NCBI GenBank assembly: GCA_964017195.1
Contig: OZ024887.1
Location: 1,484,501 to 1,548,500, forward strand
DNA length: 64,000 nt
Source: Siderastrea radians
Taxonomy: Eukaryota > Cnidaria > Anthozoa > Scleractinia > Rhizangiidae
Direction: 5' to 3'
Both the position numbers and the translations under genes were made by a program. Every line of letters starts with the position of its first letter. The first letter of the stretch is position 1. Below are positions 25,400 to 37,301 of the stretch, piece after piece. The notes under the pieces were generated by a model. That model was not told where the DNA came from, searched no databases, and worked only from the letters and a program-made list of their open reading frames with translations.

Positions 25400-26930
25400 T
25401 CAGGTGTGTTTAGGGCGTCATTTACTTACAATCTGTTGCAATATTTTGGCCCTGAAATTGTTTATTCATTCCCTTGCAAAACCGTCTGTAATATATGGCA
25501 GAGAAATAATCCTCTGTGCAGGTTGGAATTTGGGAAATGGATAAAACAAACTTATTATTAATTTAGTCATTTCCTCATCATAGCCGTATACTTGTTATAT
25601 TGTGTGTACGCTCTCAACCAATTCTTTTTTTGCAACATTTATTGTGGCGATAAATCCATCAGCCAAGCAGTGCGTTTATTTTTAAAGCGGTGGTGGACTA
25701 AGTAGGACTAAGTAAGCTTTTCATTTGGAAATAATTATTTTCAAAGGGTAAAGTGCAAAGTTCTATCTAATGTTGAGGGGGTGTGGTTGCATAACGGGGC
25801 CGAACAGAAGAGTGAGGTGTATCATGTAAAGATTATGAGAGTTATTTATGGAGCAACCCTATGTCTTGGGCTGGCTGTTGAACCAACTTTGATTGATGTA
25901 AAGAGTGCGGAAAAGTACTTTGCACTTGCTTTTAATAGTCTTGCTTTACTTTGAGACACTCTGAGATTGGTTCATTGGGTAAACTGAGTTTGTGTGACTG
26001 GCTTGGGTAATTACTTTCTTGGTTTGCTTTCACAAAAAACTCCAGCTTTGTAACTACTATCAATCCCAGGCGTCTGTTGACAAGGGATTTTGTAGCCTGG
26101 TTCACAGACCACACCATGTGGTGAATAAATTCCAACTTACAATACTTGCAAATATCCTGAAATAGTGCCGTTCCTGAGGACACAAGAGGTGATGGAGAGT
26201 AATAATACATTCACCAAAAGTTGAGTTGCTGCTGATCTTGTGTCAACAAACTTACCATTAGTTACTAATTTTACTGTCAATAAGCTTTTGTTCACATGTT
26301 CATTTTTTCATACTGTGTAGTTAACAGCCCATGAAGCAGCCTGAAAAAAATCCATTTTGTCTATGGACGTTTAACAAACCCCGCCAGCATCTTTTCCTTT
26401 ACACCCTAAGTGTACAGGATCCTTTTGATATTGCTGATCCTAGCAAAATGTGGGACTTGTGTCACATATAAATTCATAGGGCCGATTTCATTTTAAGGGC
26501 GATTTTTTGTAATATTTCGTACAGTTGGTGCGACATCCAAATGGACCTTTACTGACTTAAAGTGTGTGGTCCATGATCAAGATATGGCTTAAAATGAGTG
26601 ATGATTAAATAATTGAATTTTTAGGCAAGACCTCCGCTTAGACTTCAATTTTTTAAACCCCAGTGTAAACTTTCTTTAATAATTGGCCCATAAATTTTAT
26701 AAGACATACGTCTCCCTTTATTTGAAACTCAGTTGTTAGGGTGTTTGACTAAAATGCAGAAGGTCATGGGCTTAACTCCAATTGGGGACTTTGTTTGCTT
26801 TCTCCAAGGCTGTTGAAACTGCAGTTGTGTTCTTTTCTTACAATTGCATGATCAACCTCAATATTTATCACTGATGCCTTATTTTTACTCTCATTTTCAG
26901 CGGCATCTGATAAATTTCCACATGGCATAA
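25400..26930. other. Probable 5' intron of SELENOU with a SINE remnant
   Basis: No coding sequence is recognised. A degenerate tRNA-like SINE lies at about 26728-26795 (GTTAGGGTGTTTGACT followed by GGTCATGGGCTTAACTCC). The coding exon of SELENOU follows at 26934. Confidence 0.45.
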
Positions 26931-26933
26931 AAG

Positions 26934-29373
26934 ATGGCGTGGATACTCGGTGCAGGAGGGATAGCAGCTGTTGCTGGCATTTTTGCTGCTAATTGGGATT
27001 GGTACAAGAACAGTGCAAGACCTGATTTAGCATACTTGAGTGCCATCAGACTAAAGGCTTTAGATGGATCAGGAAGGGAGGTATTGGCATCTGAACTGTG
27101 GGAGAAATCTGGAGCAGTTATAATGGTTGTCAGAAGGCCAGGATGACAATTGTGTAGAGAGGTACTTTACTGATAACTTAAAAAATACTTGGACATTTCT
27201 CTTTTTGACATACAACTCCCGACAGAAAACTTCCTGCCATTTCGTAGACTCTCTTCTTCTTTGGCCAATGATCAAAGCTCAAGTAGATCTATAACACAAA
27301 CTACAGTAAAAGGTAGGTAGTTAAAGTCACACACGAGCCAAGGAAGCCCACATGGCCGGAGCTTATCCCGGTTTCTGCAGCATGAAGCAACTGAGAGTAT
27401 TGCTACTCTCCCCTGGATTGGATGCTAGTCCATCGCAGGGTTACCCCCAGCAGTATGTTGGCGGTACCCATTTATACACCTGGGTGGAGAGAGATATTTT
27501 GGGATAAAGTCTCTAACCACTACACCACCCAGCCCCCCAAACTACAATGGCAAACATGATAAAACAATGCATCTTGCTGAGAACTTGAAGTTTTGTATGC
27601 TAGGCATTACGTACGTCTTGAAAAGCGCTTGGAGTTTCAGATTAGTCTGCTCATTCTGAGAAGCTACAATCTCTGCCACAAATTCTTGGGACACTTGATG
27701 CCTTGAAGGCAGCTACCCCTTTCCCCATTCAATGTTGGAAAAAATCTGCCGCTTCAAGCAGAAAATTCCAAATTTTGTTGGTCCTATTTATAAATACTGT
27801 GTAGATAATTGAATTATTTTATTGACATAATTTGCTTCTTGCCACAATTTCCTTTATGAGTTGCATTTTCACATACATCTTGGGAATTGTAACACAAATT
27901 ATTTAATACAATGTCCGCCACTGGCGACTACAATTTCTACATGTGTGTTCACTGAGGAGATTTCCGGTCACCTCTTTTCATCCACTAAGGGGCCGATTAC
28001 ATGAGCCGGGCTGGCTCGGTAGAAGGACTGGCTCTGTCTGCCGAGATGGCTGTTTAGCCCGGTATTACATGAGGTGGGCCAGCCCGCCTGCTGCTAAATT
28101 TGGAAGTTGTTGTGTGAAAAGATGGCTACATCGAAGAGCATGAATCAAAGTGTTTTTATTTTCGCTAATCCATTATTTTGGCGTATCATTTTCAGTTTTA
28201 CGTAGCTTTATGGTCTGATAAACCTTTATGTGTTATATAAAAAGAGAAATATCGATCTTCTGGTGAGCTATTTTGCCCTGAAGCGAAATTTAGTGACAAG
28301 AAGTGTTGGCCCAGCTAGCCGGGCTGGCCCGGCAATCGCGATTGGGTTGAAGTTTTTCCATATAATCGCGAAGCTGATTTTTAGTGTGTTTCACAGACGT
28401 GCCAAGATGCCGGCAAACCGAGCCAGCCCGGCTAAGCAGGCCAGCCCGCCTCATGTAATCAGCCCCTAAGAGTGCATAGTTTCTTGACCCTCAGATTCCG
28501 TTGTTCGTGTCCTGCCCTTTGTTGCACAAGCTTGCTGGAAGAGATTTCATTTTGTGTGCGATTGATGTGGCATCCAAACAGAAGAAGACATGCTCTGTCC
28601 ATTATAGCTTCTTTTGCAACCGTTTGCAAACCACAATGTTAAATCACAAACTGAATCGTGATGTTTCCTTGTCTAGTCTTATACAGTGAATCTACATTGC
28701 ATCACCTTTAATCTAGAATTTGAGGGAACACCTACTCTGATGCTTCAAGCAGAAAATACCCAATTTTGTGGTCTTTTCAACATTGCAAAGGGTAGAAGGG
28801 GAAGAGCACTGCAAGGTGTCCCAAGATTATTGGCAGAGATTGTAGCTTGTAGAGCATGAGCTTCTTCACATTAACATTGACATACAAAGCTGGTTGCAAA
28901 TCTTGAATAAACGGTCTCCTTTGTTCTACAGTGTAGGTCCATTCATGCAGTTGCTAATTAAAAATGTTTAATTAAACATGGTCCCATGTATTGTTCCCAG
29001 AAGAGATGGTGTGATCTGCAATGGCTGATGTGTGATCAGTTTTTCGAGGGCTACAGAACAAGCCTCAAGCGGACTTGAACCTTCAGTTTGTTCTGTCCAC
29101 AGTTAAATTATGTATCATCTATAAATAAAGAATCTTATCTTATTTTTCTTTTAATGTTGCTGTAATCTTTATTGGTTTTAGGAGGCTTTGGAGCTCTCCT
29201 CTCTGAAACCTGAACTTGACCAGATGGGTGTAAACCTTGTGGGCGTGGTTCATGAAGAAAAGGGAGCAAAGGAATTTCAACCTTATCTCAATTCTACAAT
29301 ATACCTGGACAAAGAGGTAACACACAGGCATCAGACAACAAAAATCACAGTACTTCATCTATTAGCCTCCTCC

Positions 29374-29405
<32 letters not shown>

Positions 29406-32400
29406 TCACAGACTAGTAGAAATTCCATTGGCTAGTAAGTTTTGCGCTTTCTCTAGCCATTTTGGCTAGCGAAAATTTCAAAGCACTAAAGCACCGGATG
29501 GACACCAAACTAAATATTGCTTCTGATGATCAGACCCCAAAAGCAAATTCAGTGAACAGAAGCTAAAACTTATTCCCTTAAAGGATACCATAAGTAATGT
29601 TCATATGATACTTGTTTTGTCCTCTCAACTTTTCTCCCTATTAATTCTTGTCTCAGTTGGCAACGTTTCTCTGTCATTAGTACGTTCCAACGAACTTAGC
29701 CGTCTTCAGAACGTTTCACCATACATTTCCTTGAAAGGTCCATTAGTGTGTTTATACGATACTTGTCTACACGTTAGTAGGTTCACACAATTCTTTAGTC
29801 TTCTGTTATCGACTTTTTTTCCATTAATTGCTACGATCGCACAATAGTTTCTCTTCCCAGCGTTTCTCTCTACGTAACGTCTTCACGTTTCTCCGTACGT
29901 AAGTAGGTTCGTCGATTTATTAGCCTAGCCTTCTCAACGTTTCTTTTTACGTTAGCATGTTGGCACGACACTGTTCTGCTCTTCCTAAGGTTTTTAGTGT
30001 GTTAGTACATTCGTACGATAAGTCGACACTGCTTAGCGTTTCTCTGTACGTTAGTATGTTCATACGGGTATTAGTCTTGTCTTCTCAACGTTTATCCGTA
30101 CGTTAGTGCGATTTTAGTTGTCTCATTTAATACGTTCTCTGTAATTTATTGTCCCACTGTACATGTAATAGTTCAGATTGTCCGTTCGGTGTTCTTCCGT
30201 ATGTCACACATGTTCTTACGGAATTAGTTTTGTTTAATAACGTTTCTCCGTAAGTCAGTACTTGGTTATTTTATGACTCTCTGTATCTTGGTACGTTGGC
30301 AGCATTTCTCCCTGCTGTAGTGCATTTACAACCAACGTGTTTGATGTGACTTCTCAACGTTTCTCCGTACCTTAGTAAGTTCGAACCTTATTAGTTTTGT
30401 CTGTCAACGTTTCTCCGCACTTAAATACGCTTACAATTTACTAGTCTTCTCATGTAGACGTTTTTCCGTACGTCGGTTGAGTGCTGTATCAGTCTTGTCT
30501 TTTTGACGTTTCTCCGTACCTTACAACGTTCGTACAATGTTAAGCTTGTCTTCCCAACGTTTCTCCGCACGATGGCTAGACATGCTTATATAACTGTATA
30601 AGGTTAACTGTTCGGGATATTCGTCACGATCTGACCGAAACGGAAAAGTGAGGCGTGAACTACATCGCGCCTGCGAATTTGCCCTGAAGGCACATAGTAC
30701 TTTGTATCCTGTGCGTGAGGATCTTTAACCGTTGGAAAGAATAGTCAACATTCAAGTTCTTCACTCTTGAGATTACAGAGAGGCATGTTTACAGTACTTA
30801 ACTCGGCTAAAAATTAGACATATTGAACACAGTATGAGATTATGCCAAAAAAGTCTGGCCAGTGAAAATTTATTTTGGCTACTCACTAGCCACTTGGCTA
30901 CTAACCTGAAAAGTTAGTCTTGATCCCTGTCCAGGAAGGGAGGAATTAGTTCTCACAAAGCAGGAAGAGGAGGGGGCATAACAGAGGGAGGGACTACTTA
31001 CTACATTTGTCCAAGTTGAAGCTCTATATGCTTTTTGACATTTCTACACAGTATAAAGGACAGTATTGATTGAAATTCGCTGTCAACACAAATTTTGAAA
31101 TCCTAGCTGTCTGCTGATGCTAAGATATACCCCCTGATGTATTTTGAATTTTGATTTTTTTTCAACAGACTTACTTATGGTAGAACAGAAATCTTGCATA
31201 TGGCTACAGATTTACAGATGTTTGTAAAAAACAAAAACAAAAACTTGAAATTTGCTGATCCATATCATCAATTCTCAGTAAAAGAGGCGCTCAAATTCAC
31301 AGATTTTGCTGACTTTAATGAGGTGTGAGTTTTCTTTTGTTGCAGAGAGGATTTTATGGTCCAGAAGAAAGGAGGATGTTTTTAAGTGGTAAGATTGCTT
31401 TTGTTTTGCTTTATACTAAATTAAATACATTTACTATGAACTTTGTTCAGAAGAAGAAAAACTTATGCAACTTTCTCAAAGTTGAATTAAGTTACATCCA
31501 TAAAATCTATCACGATAGATTTAAAGTCATGCAGTGAGAAACTTAATATAGGTGCATACAAGGAAAACTGCACCTGATGGTATCGATAGTTAATAGAACC
31601 CAGCTGTATATTTGACTGAACCTTTCCACGCAATTTTAGCTCCGAAATTAAGTGAAAGGCGTGACTGTTCACTCTAGCCCATGATCGGCCATCTCTTTAA
31701 TAGAACTTTTCTATCAGCATTCTTGTTTCTTTAATGGAAGTTTGTGTTATGTCCACTTTCCCAGAACGTTTAGTAACTGTGGGCATCTGATTGGAAGAGG
31801 GAGAACTAGAGACAATAATATTCATCCTGAATAGTGTTGACAACATAAAGATTCAGAACAGTGGTATTTTAAAAGATATTCTTGTTCATGGAGTTTCAGT
31901 TACCACAAAAGTGACAGGCTGTTTGTTGGCAACAATACAAATAGATACCTAGCTGTCTGGTGGATTGGAGTTTCCACTGCTGGTGACCTTTAGGTGTTCC
32001 AAATAGGCCACTTTAAATTACTTGTAACAAATTGCTGAAATGGACCTTTTTTGGAGCCATCAAACTTGCAAAAACAGCAAAACGTTGAGTACTTGTATAT
32101 TGATGTGCATCATTCATTATTTATTGCTGGTTAATGAAACTGGACAAAAGATTTTATCAAAGAAGTCCTTTTGTAGAAAATTACAAATTGTAGGAATTGT
32201 ATAGAAATTTTTTAGAAATTGGTTAAGACCCCATGGCTGAACAGAGTGTTATTGATCTTGATGGTAGTTGAATGATGATGATGATGATGATGATGATGAT
32301 AGAAATTTACGACATGTTCCCATATGTTCTCGTTGATAAGCCACACCCTAATTTCACTTGTCTACCATTGTTAATGGTGTTTGCTCTGAGTTGATTTTGT

Positions 32401-33258
32401 TGTGTTGTGTTCATTGGTCGTTGGATAACTTTGGTTTGGGGTTATGTTTTGCAATGTTTTGCAACTCTCAACTGAAATCACTGAAACAAAAAGCTGCTTT
32501 CATGTTCATGTTAAAACAATACACAAATCAGTGACAAATAACTGCAAGCTTCCATCCTGCATCACAGAAAAATAAATGACTCCAATCACATATGAAAAAA
32601 GTTTAGGGGACTTATATGACAACTACCACAGTTAAAGCTGGCACAAATAAGAAATTAAATTTTACTTCACTCTTTGTTTGATAGCCCACTTTTTTCACCT
32701 GAAGTCAAATCCCCCCTTTCCCCCCCTCCCCCCCTCCCCCCAGAGAACAGGGCCTGACACAATTCTTTGTAAGAACCAGTAGCAGAGTCAGATTCTGGAC
32801 TTTTTCTTGTTTGCTGAGAAATAAGTTTTCTTGAGTTGGCAATCAATGGACCTTTGCTGTGCTTCCTCTCAAAATTTCCCAACAACCACAAATATTAACA
32901 GACTTATAACTATTTTTTTAGTGGCTGTCACCATAAGATAACTTTGCTGTTGACAGGGTTGATTGATGGGTTAAATTAAAGCATCACAAAGCTGCTAGTC
33001 ATGTTAAATGACATTTTCTTGGCAGGTTTTTTACGTGTCAGTGTGTGGAAGTCGGCGTTCAGAGCAAAAGGCAAGGGAGTGGAAGGCAACTTTGTTGGAG
33101 AAGGCCGGATTTTAGGCGGAGTCTTTGTTGTCGGCCCTGAAGAGCAGGGGATTCTGCTTGATCACAAAGAGAAAGAATTTGGTGATAAAGTTGACCTCAA
33201 ACAAGTTAGAGATGCTGTTTCAAAAATAAAATTGAATGCTGTAAACTCACAGTTATAA
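26934..33258 (+). CDS. SELENOU: Selenoprotein U (PRXL2A/FAM213A family), UGA-encoded selenocysteine, 4 coding exons
   Basis: Coding exons 26934-27161, 29182-29316, 31346-31388 and 33026-33258 join in phase across GT-AG introns to 213 codons ending TAA. The protein belongs to the peroxiredoxin-like 2 family of thioredoxin-fold redox proteins. It has an N-terminal hydrophobic segment (WILGAGGIAAVAGIFAA), then AVIMVVRRPG, then an in-frame TGA at 27144-27146 (codon 71), then QLCRE. In relatives this position is Cys or Sec in a C/U-x-x-C redox motif, so TGA is read here as selenocysteine (U71-Q-L-C74). Reading continues without another stop through the conserved segments FYGPEERRMF, WKSAF and GRILGGVFVVG. 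A SECIS hairpin follows the stop codon. The family is Sec-containing in several fishes and invertebrates and Cys-containing in mammals. An ordinary stop prediction would cut the protein to 70 residues. Confidence 0.95.
27340..27540 (-). repeat. Dispersed repeat with tRNA-like head
   Basis: It contains 'ggatgctagtccatcgcagg' and 'ggtacccatttatacacctg', a highly repeated sequence in anthozoan genomes as far as I recall. The minus strand near 27520 reads GGGTGGTGTAGTGGTTAGAG, an A-box-like head, so it may be a SINE inserted on the minus strand. It lies in intron 1 of SELENOU. Confidence 0.6.
27986..28472. mobile_element. MITE with GGGGC(C/T)GATTACATGAG ends
   Basis: The left end GGGGCCGATTACATGAGCC and the inverse of the right end, GGGGCTGATTACATGAGGC, match over about 17 bp. 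They are followed by further inverted GCCGGGCTGGC motifs. TAAG occurs at both outer edges and may be the target duplication. It is non-coding, in intron 1 of SELENOU. Confidence 0.75.
29376..30929. mobile_element. Non-autonomous hAT-like element carrying a minisatellite
   Basis: Left CAGGGCTCGAGACTAAC and the inverse of the right end, CAGGGATCAAGACTAAC, match at 15 of 17 bases. Subterminal TGGCTAGT/ACTAGCCA motifs follow on both sides. The flanks carry the 5-bp direct repeat TCCAG. Most of the interior is a degenerate tandem array. It lies in intron 2 of SELENOU. Confidence 0.8.
29660..30570 (+). repeat. Degenerate minisatellite, unit about 45-60 bp
   Basis: The phrase AACGTTTCTCCGTAC with small changes recurs more than ten times, each followed by TTAGTA(C/T)GTTC, TACGATATTAGTCTTGTC or variants. 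The units differ considerably, so the array is old or was not recently homogenised. Confidence 0.85.
32273..32300. repeat. (ATG)n microsatellite
   Basis: About nine ATG units in the third intron of SELENOU. Confidence 0.9.
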
Positions 33259-33645
33259 TCTTATCCTCACCCCTACCAGTGTATTCCCTGCTAATGATAC
33301 CCTGGCCTGCAATCATAACTGCAGTTCATTATATGTACACAGCAACACCTGTTAAACATGAATATTTTTCAGTATTCTCATTGTTTAAAACCACCCAAAT
33401 CCTATCTTTTTGTTACTGAAAACCAAAATAAGTGAACCTGCTGCTAGAAACACAGCAATGTCTTTGCTTTGGTGTTTTTTTCTTTGTGATCATAAGACAT
33501 TTTTTTTTTCATTCTATCAATGGCTGGGATCGAAATGATTGCCCAGCGATTTAAGTCCCAAAGTGTAGAAAAATCAAATAATTTTTCTTCTAATTTATGA
33601 GATTGTAAATGAAAGTGTTGTCAGTTTGTGAGATGCACATACATG

Positions 33646-33727
33646 TACATACCAGCTTGCTTATGACAGCAAGGATATAAATAAGATTTTCTTATAATCT
33701 CTGCTTGATGTGTGCAAGTGGTGTAAC
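33646..33727 (+). promoter_or_regulatory. SECIS element of SELENOU
   Basis: The hairpin has every SECIS hallmark. Lower helix: ACCAGCTTGC (33651-33660) pairs with GCAAGTGGT (33714-33722), with one bulged base. After a short internal loop comes the non-Watson-Crick quartet, ATGA (33663-33666) opposite TGAT (33706-33709). The second helix starts AGCA/TGCT. Unpaired AA at 33679-33680 lies 12 nt after ATGAs last base. A terminal mini-helix ATAAGA/TCTTAT with a TTT loop makes this a form 2 SECIS. It begins about 405 nt after the stop codon and before the poly(A) signal. Confidence 0.88.
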
Positions 33728-33803
33728 AGGAAATATTTATGTGTTATTCAAACTCTCTCTCTGACATATAATTATTTAAAGAACATTGCAAATACTATCA
33801 TCT

Positions 33804-33809
33804 AATAAA
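33804..33809 (+). promoter_or_regulatory. Poly(A) signal of SELENOU
   Basis: AATAAA about 95 nt after the SECIS hairpin, in the right place to end the SELENOU mRNA. Confidence 0.65.
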
Positions 33810-33829
33810 ATTCTGAATTTTTCCAATTG

Positions 33830-34753
33830 AGTAGCTGCAGTTTTAAAGTTAGTTTTACATGCTGAAAGCACCCAGTACATGTAATCACAACTGCATCCAG
33901 TTCGTCACATGCATGAGAGCTAAAAAAAAAGGTAGTAGTGCCTGAACTTGTGAACTTCTGCACACTGGATGTTCTAATTGCTGAGCTACAGTCAGTATCT
34001 ATTTGGGACATATTTTCACTCCTCACCCAGCCCTCCCTCATGCAACTGCTACTTAAACAATGGAGTGTTGCTGTTGCGAGGCTATTGACTGACAGTTGCC
34101 CTGCATTAAGACAAATATTAGCCCGAGAAGTGAAGCTTCAAGGGCTTATATGCTAGTTTTGTTGTAAGAACATCAAATTTCCAAGATGCAACTATCATTG
34201 GATGTGTCCCAGGACAGAAATAGTCCAATTAAGTTTCTTCTGCCTAAAAACTGCCCTTTTTAATCTTTGGTTTAACATGTTTGAGGGGATAATGGCAATT
34301 TACGCCAGGGTTACCTTAGAACCTCTCGTGATGGTTGGGGGAAGTGGGGATTGGAGAATATAAAGGTCCTGAACTATCCAGTTTGTTTACATGGGAAAAG
34401 GCTAGTATAGGCAGATCTTTGCTGACGTCATTGTTTATGTTGTGGTTCAAAATTTTCTTTGGTTTGAAAATTTTGAAACCAGTTTAATTCTTGTTTTCCT
34501 TTGTCTTAGTTTATGGTAATAAAGGTGAGACAGAGGAAAATGAAAATGAAACTGGTTTTAAAAATTTTTAAACCGAAGAAAAACCTCTCAGATTAATTGC
34601 TATATTTTTCTTTACTAAACATTCACTAAACATTTTTATAACATTTTCAATAATTTATGATAATGCGGAGATCGGAGACTGCAAACGGCCTATAGATCGA
34701 GTCAGCAAAATTTCTTTCGGATGCAGGATCTTCCAAGTATCTGTATTTGCATG
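33830..34753. other. Intergenic, no recognised gene
   Basis: No domain or splice-consistent frame. An inverted pair of 'ttttgaaaccagttt' and 'aaactggttttaaaa' type sequences near 34470-34565 suggests a small fold-back. Confidence 0.4.
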
Positions 34754-34971
34754 TAGTATAATTGCTCAGGTGTGATTATAGAGAAGTGCGGGCTCTGATT
34801 GGTTGAGGAGTGCCTCATATCTTGCTATAATCTGTATAATCACCCCGCGCGAGGTGATTATAATATTGAAACACTAATTTTCAAAATGGGCACCGCGCGA
34901 TTTTTGATGTTTCTGAAGAAAAGAAAAAGGAAAATGCGTTTGCCATGATAATCACCTGAGCAAGTATACTA
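34754..34971. mobile_element. Short MITE with TAGTATA-TTGCTCAGGTG ends
   Basis: The left end reads TAGTATAATTGCTCAGGTG and the inverse of the right end TAGTATACTTGCTCAGGTG, with one difference. It is a 218-bp non-coding element with internal CGCGCG motifs. Confidence 0.75.
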
Positions 34972-35855
34972 GAACAATTATTCTCCTCAGGCTTAGCGAA
35001 TATTGTGGAATAATCCCCTCTTCGCCTTCGGCGAATACGTGTAGTTGTTAGGTATTCAGAATGTTATGGTTCCCAGGGACGTGAGGCTCCCCGGTCGAGG
35101 GGACCACAGGAAAGCGCAGCAGAGTGGACCCAGCAGAGTGGACAGCAAGTGTACTTCATCGCAAGAAGCCGCTGACTCATTACTACTGTTGGAAAGCGAC
35201 TCGAGCGAACTGATTGATGAGGATTGAAAGCGCTGAGCTTCCAGCATAGCTGATCAGCTGTTGTAAGCAGCCTGAAACTGTGCAGTTTTGGGCTTTGTGG
35301 AGGTAAACGATTTTTGTGCTTGATAGAAGAGTTATAGGGAAAGGAAGCGACAGTGGTCTGAAGAACACATGCACAGTTTCTGCCCCTGTGGCTTATCGAG
35401 CAAGAGCGCGCGCCCCCTGATTACTGAACCTTTGGTTCAAACTCGGCGTAAAAGCCTGCAGTTTTTGAGGTAAGTGCATAACCATGTTGTTGTTAGTGTT
35501 ACTTATTTTGATTCAGTAACCCACAGTGTATTTGAACGAGTTTAGAACACACTGGCTTTGACGGTAATGTGTGACCTGAAGGTGTGACATGATTCAAGAT
35601 GGCGGCAATGCCAGCTTTGTTGGGAAACGTGCAACATGATACCTCAGCGCCTTTCATTCCCGTACGAGATGAAAACTTTATACCGCGATGACATGAACCG
35701 TTTTTTTGCAGCGGTGCGACTTTTTTTTCAGAGATGAAGTAGTAAACTAAAAGGCATATGAACAAACAGTGCCACTACATTAGCTTGACTGCGGTTCTTT
35801 ATACTAGTGTCACGTTAACTGCCGTGACATTCTTACCAGACTCACTTTTTGTCTC
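34972..35855. other. Intergenic, no recognised gene
   Basis: The start (to about 35040) resembles 39880-39970 (CTCAGGCT(T/C)AG and CCTTCGGC motifs), so it is repeat-derived. A 60-codon frame at 35045-35227 has an acidic end (SSELIDED) but no recognisable family. Confidence 0.4.
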
Positions 35856-36727
35856 GGCGATTCCAATCAATGAGAATCAATAATCAATATAATCAATAGT
35901 AACCAATTAAAATCAATAGTAATCAATTGATTGATATTGAAAATCAATAAAAATCAAAGCCGTAATGTTGAGTGATTTTCGATTTTCATTGATTTTCATT
36001 GATTGTCATTGATTTCTATTGGAAATTTTAATCTATTTTTTTTGTTTTTGTTTTTAATACATCTCACGGTTTGGAAAAAAGACAGCAATTAAGTAAAAAT
36101 GGTCTAATATTCGATAACAAGTAAAGTAAACCTCCCTTTAGGGTCATTTTCTGGAGATCCAGTCTTAGTTCTAAGTAAACCATAAATAAACCCAAGAAAG
36201 AACCAGGAATAAGGACATTTGAATGGAAATTACAATTATTGATCTCTACAGACAATTTAACTTACGCAGAAATATTTGTATTATGTGGCCAGAGTGGACT
36301 AACAAGCTCTGCCTGGAGGTGGCCAAGCTGCCCCCTTTCATCGAAAACTTTAAACGTGTTCCCGCGTTCTCCCCTCTTTTTGGAGACCAAAAACACTTCG
36401 CCTTCCTTTACTTTAAGTGAACAGAGGTGATACCCTTTGGCTACGCAGGATATAGAAATCTTTAGAGACATGGCGCCGTTGTTGTGTTTGTAAACGCATT
36501 AAATCTAACAAATGCCTTTGTAGCCAGGTTTTTACTGTTGCACAGTCAGTTATTGATTATCAATGGAAATCAATAAAAATCAATAAAATTAAGACGAGTC
36601 GGTAAGTGATTTTCGATTTTTTTTGATTATGCAAATTAATCAATATCAATCAATTGATTATTATTGATTTATGTTGATTATATTGATTGAAATCAATGAT
36701 TGATTTTCATTGATTGGAATCGTCAGG
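35856..36727. mobile_element. Fold-back element whose arms are runs of AATCAAT motifs
   Basis: The left arm (35856-36025) starts CGATTCCAATCAATGA and repeats AATCAAT about fifteen times in both orientations. The right arm (36550-36727) is its inverted counterpart and ends TCATTGATTGGAATCG. The 500-bp interior holds no recognisable gene. Confidence 0.75.
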
Positions 36728-37301
36728 TTTTTGTCCAGCTACCAGGCAAGGATTTTATTTTCATGAGATTTAGGACCAGTGTCATGTTAACTTATACACA
36801 ACCATGGGAGGGAGCCAGCATATGAGTTTGAAGCAGTATGAAATCATACTAGTACATGCATCAAGTTAACACTTCTAGATGCCTTAGGTCGAAGAGTGTG
36901 AACTGCAGGTTGCAAGTCAGAATTTCACTTAAGTGTCTGAACACAGTTTGCACGAGCTCTACGATTTGTACTGCTGATGTGAATAGGCGCGTGCACAAAG
37001 CTAAAAAGAAAAGCAAACATGGCGCCTATACAGCGATCATTCTATTTTGTTCGATGAAGACTGTCCCAGAAGGCTAAAAAAACTAAGAATTTTGAAACTA
37101 GTCCCAAAGGGGGTGTCGAAACAATTAAATAATATTACGCTGTCCTGAACATTTCTTGTAGGCATTTCAGGGTAATAATAGACATTCTCCTTTTTTCATA
37201 GAGCTTTTGAGAGAATTCTTTCTACAAGGCATATGTACTCTGTACTCGCATCTTGTTAGGACAATATTCCACAGAGAAGGAGGATCGAGGGTAACATCTT
37301 C
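36728..37301. other. Intergenic, no recognised gene
   Basis: Short frames only; nothing recognised. Confidence 0.4.

Noticed and set aside
27144..27146. TGA read as the stop codon of a 70-residue protein
   Set aside because: The frame continues with conserved residues to a normal splice donor, three more exons fit in phase, and a SECIS hairpin lies in the 3' UTR.
35045..35227. 60-codon plus-strand frame with acidic end
   Set aside because: No family resemblance and no splice context; could be an exon but cannot be supported.
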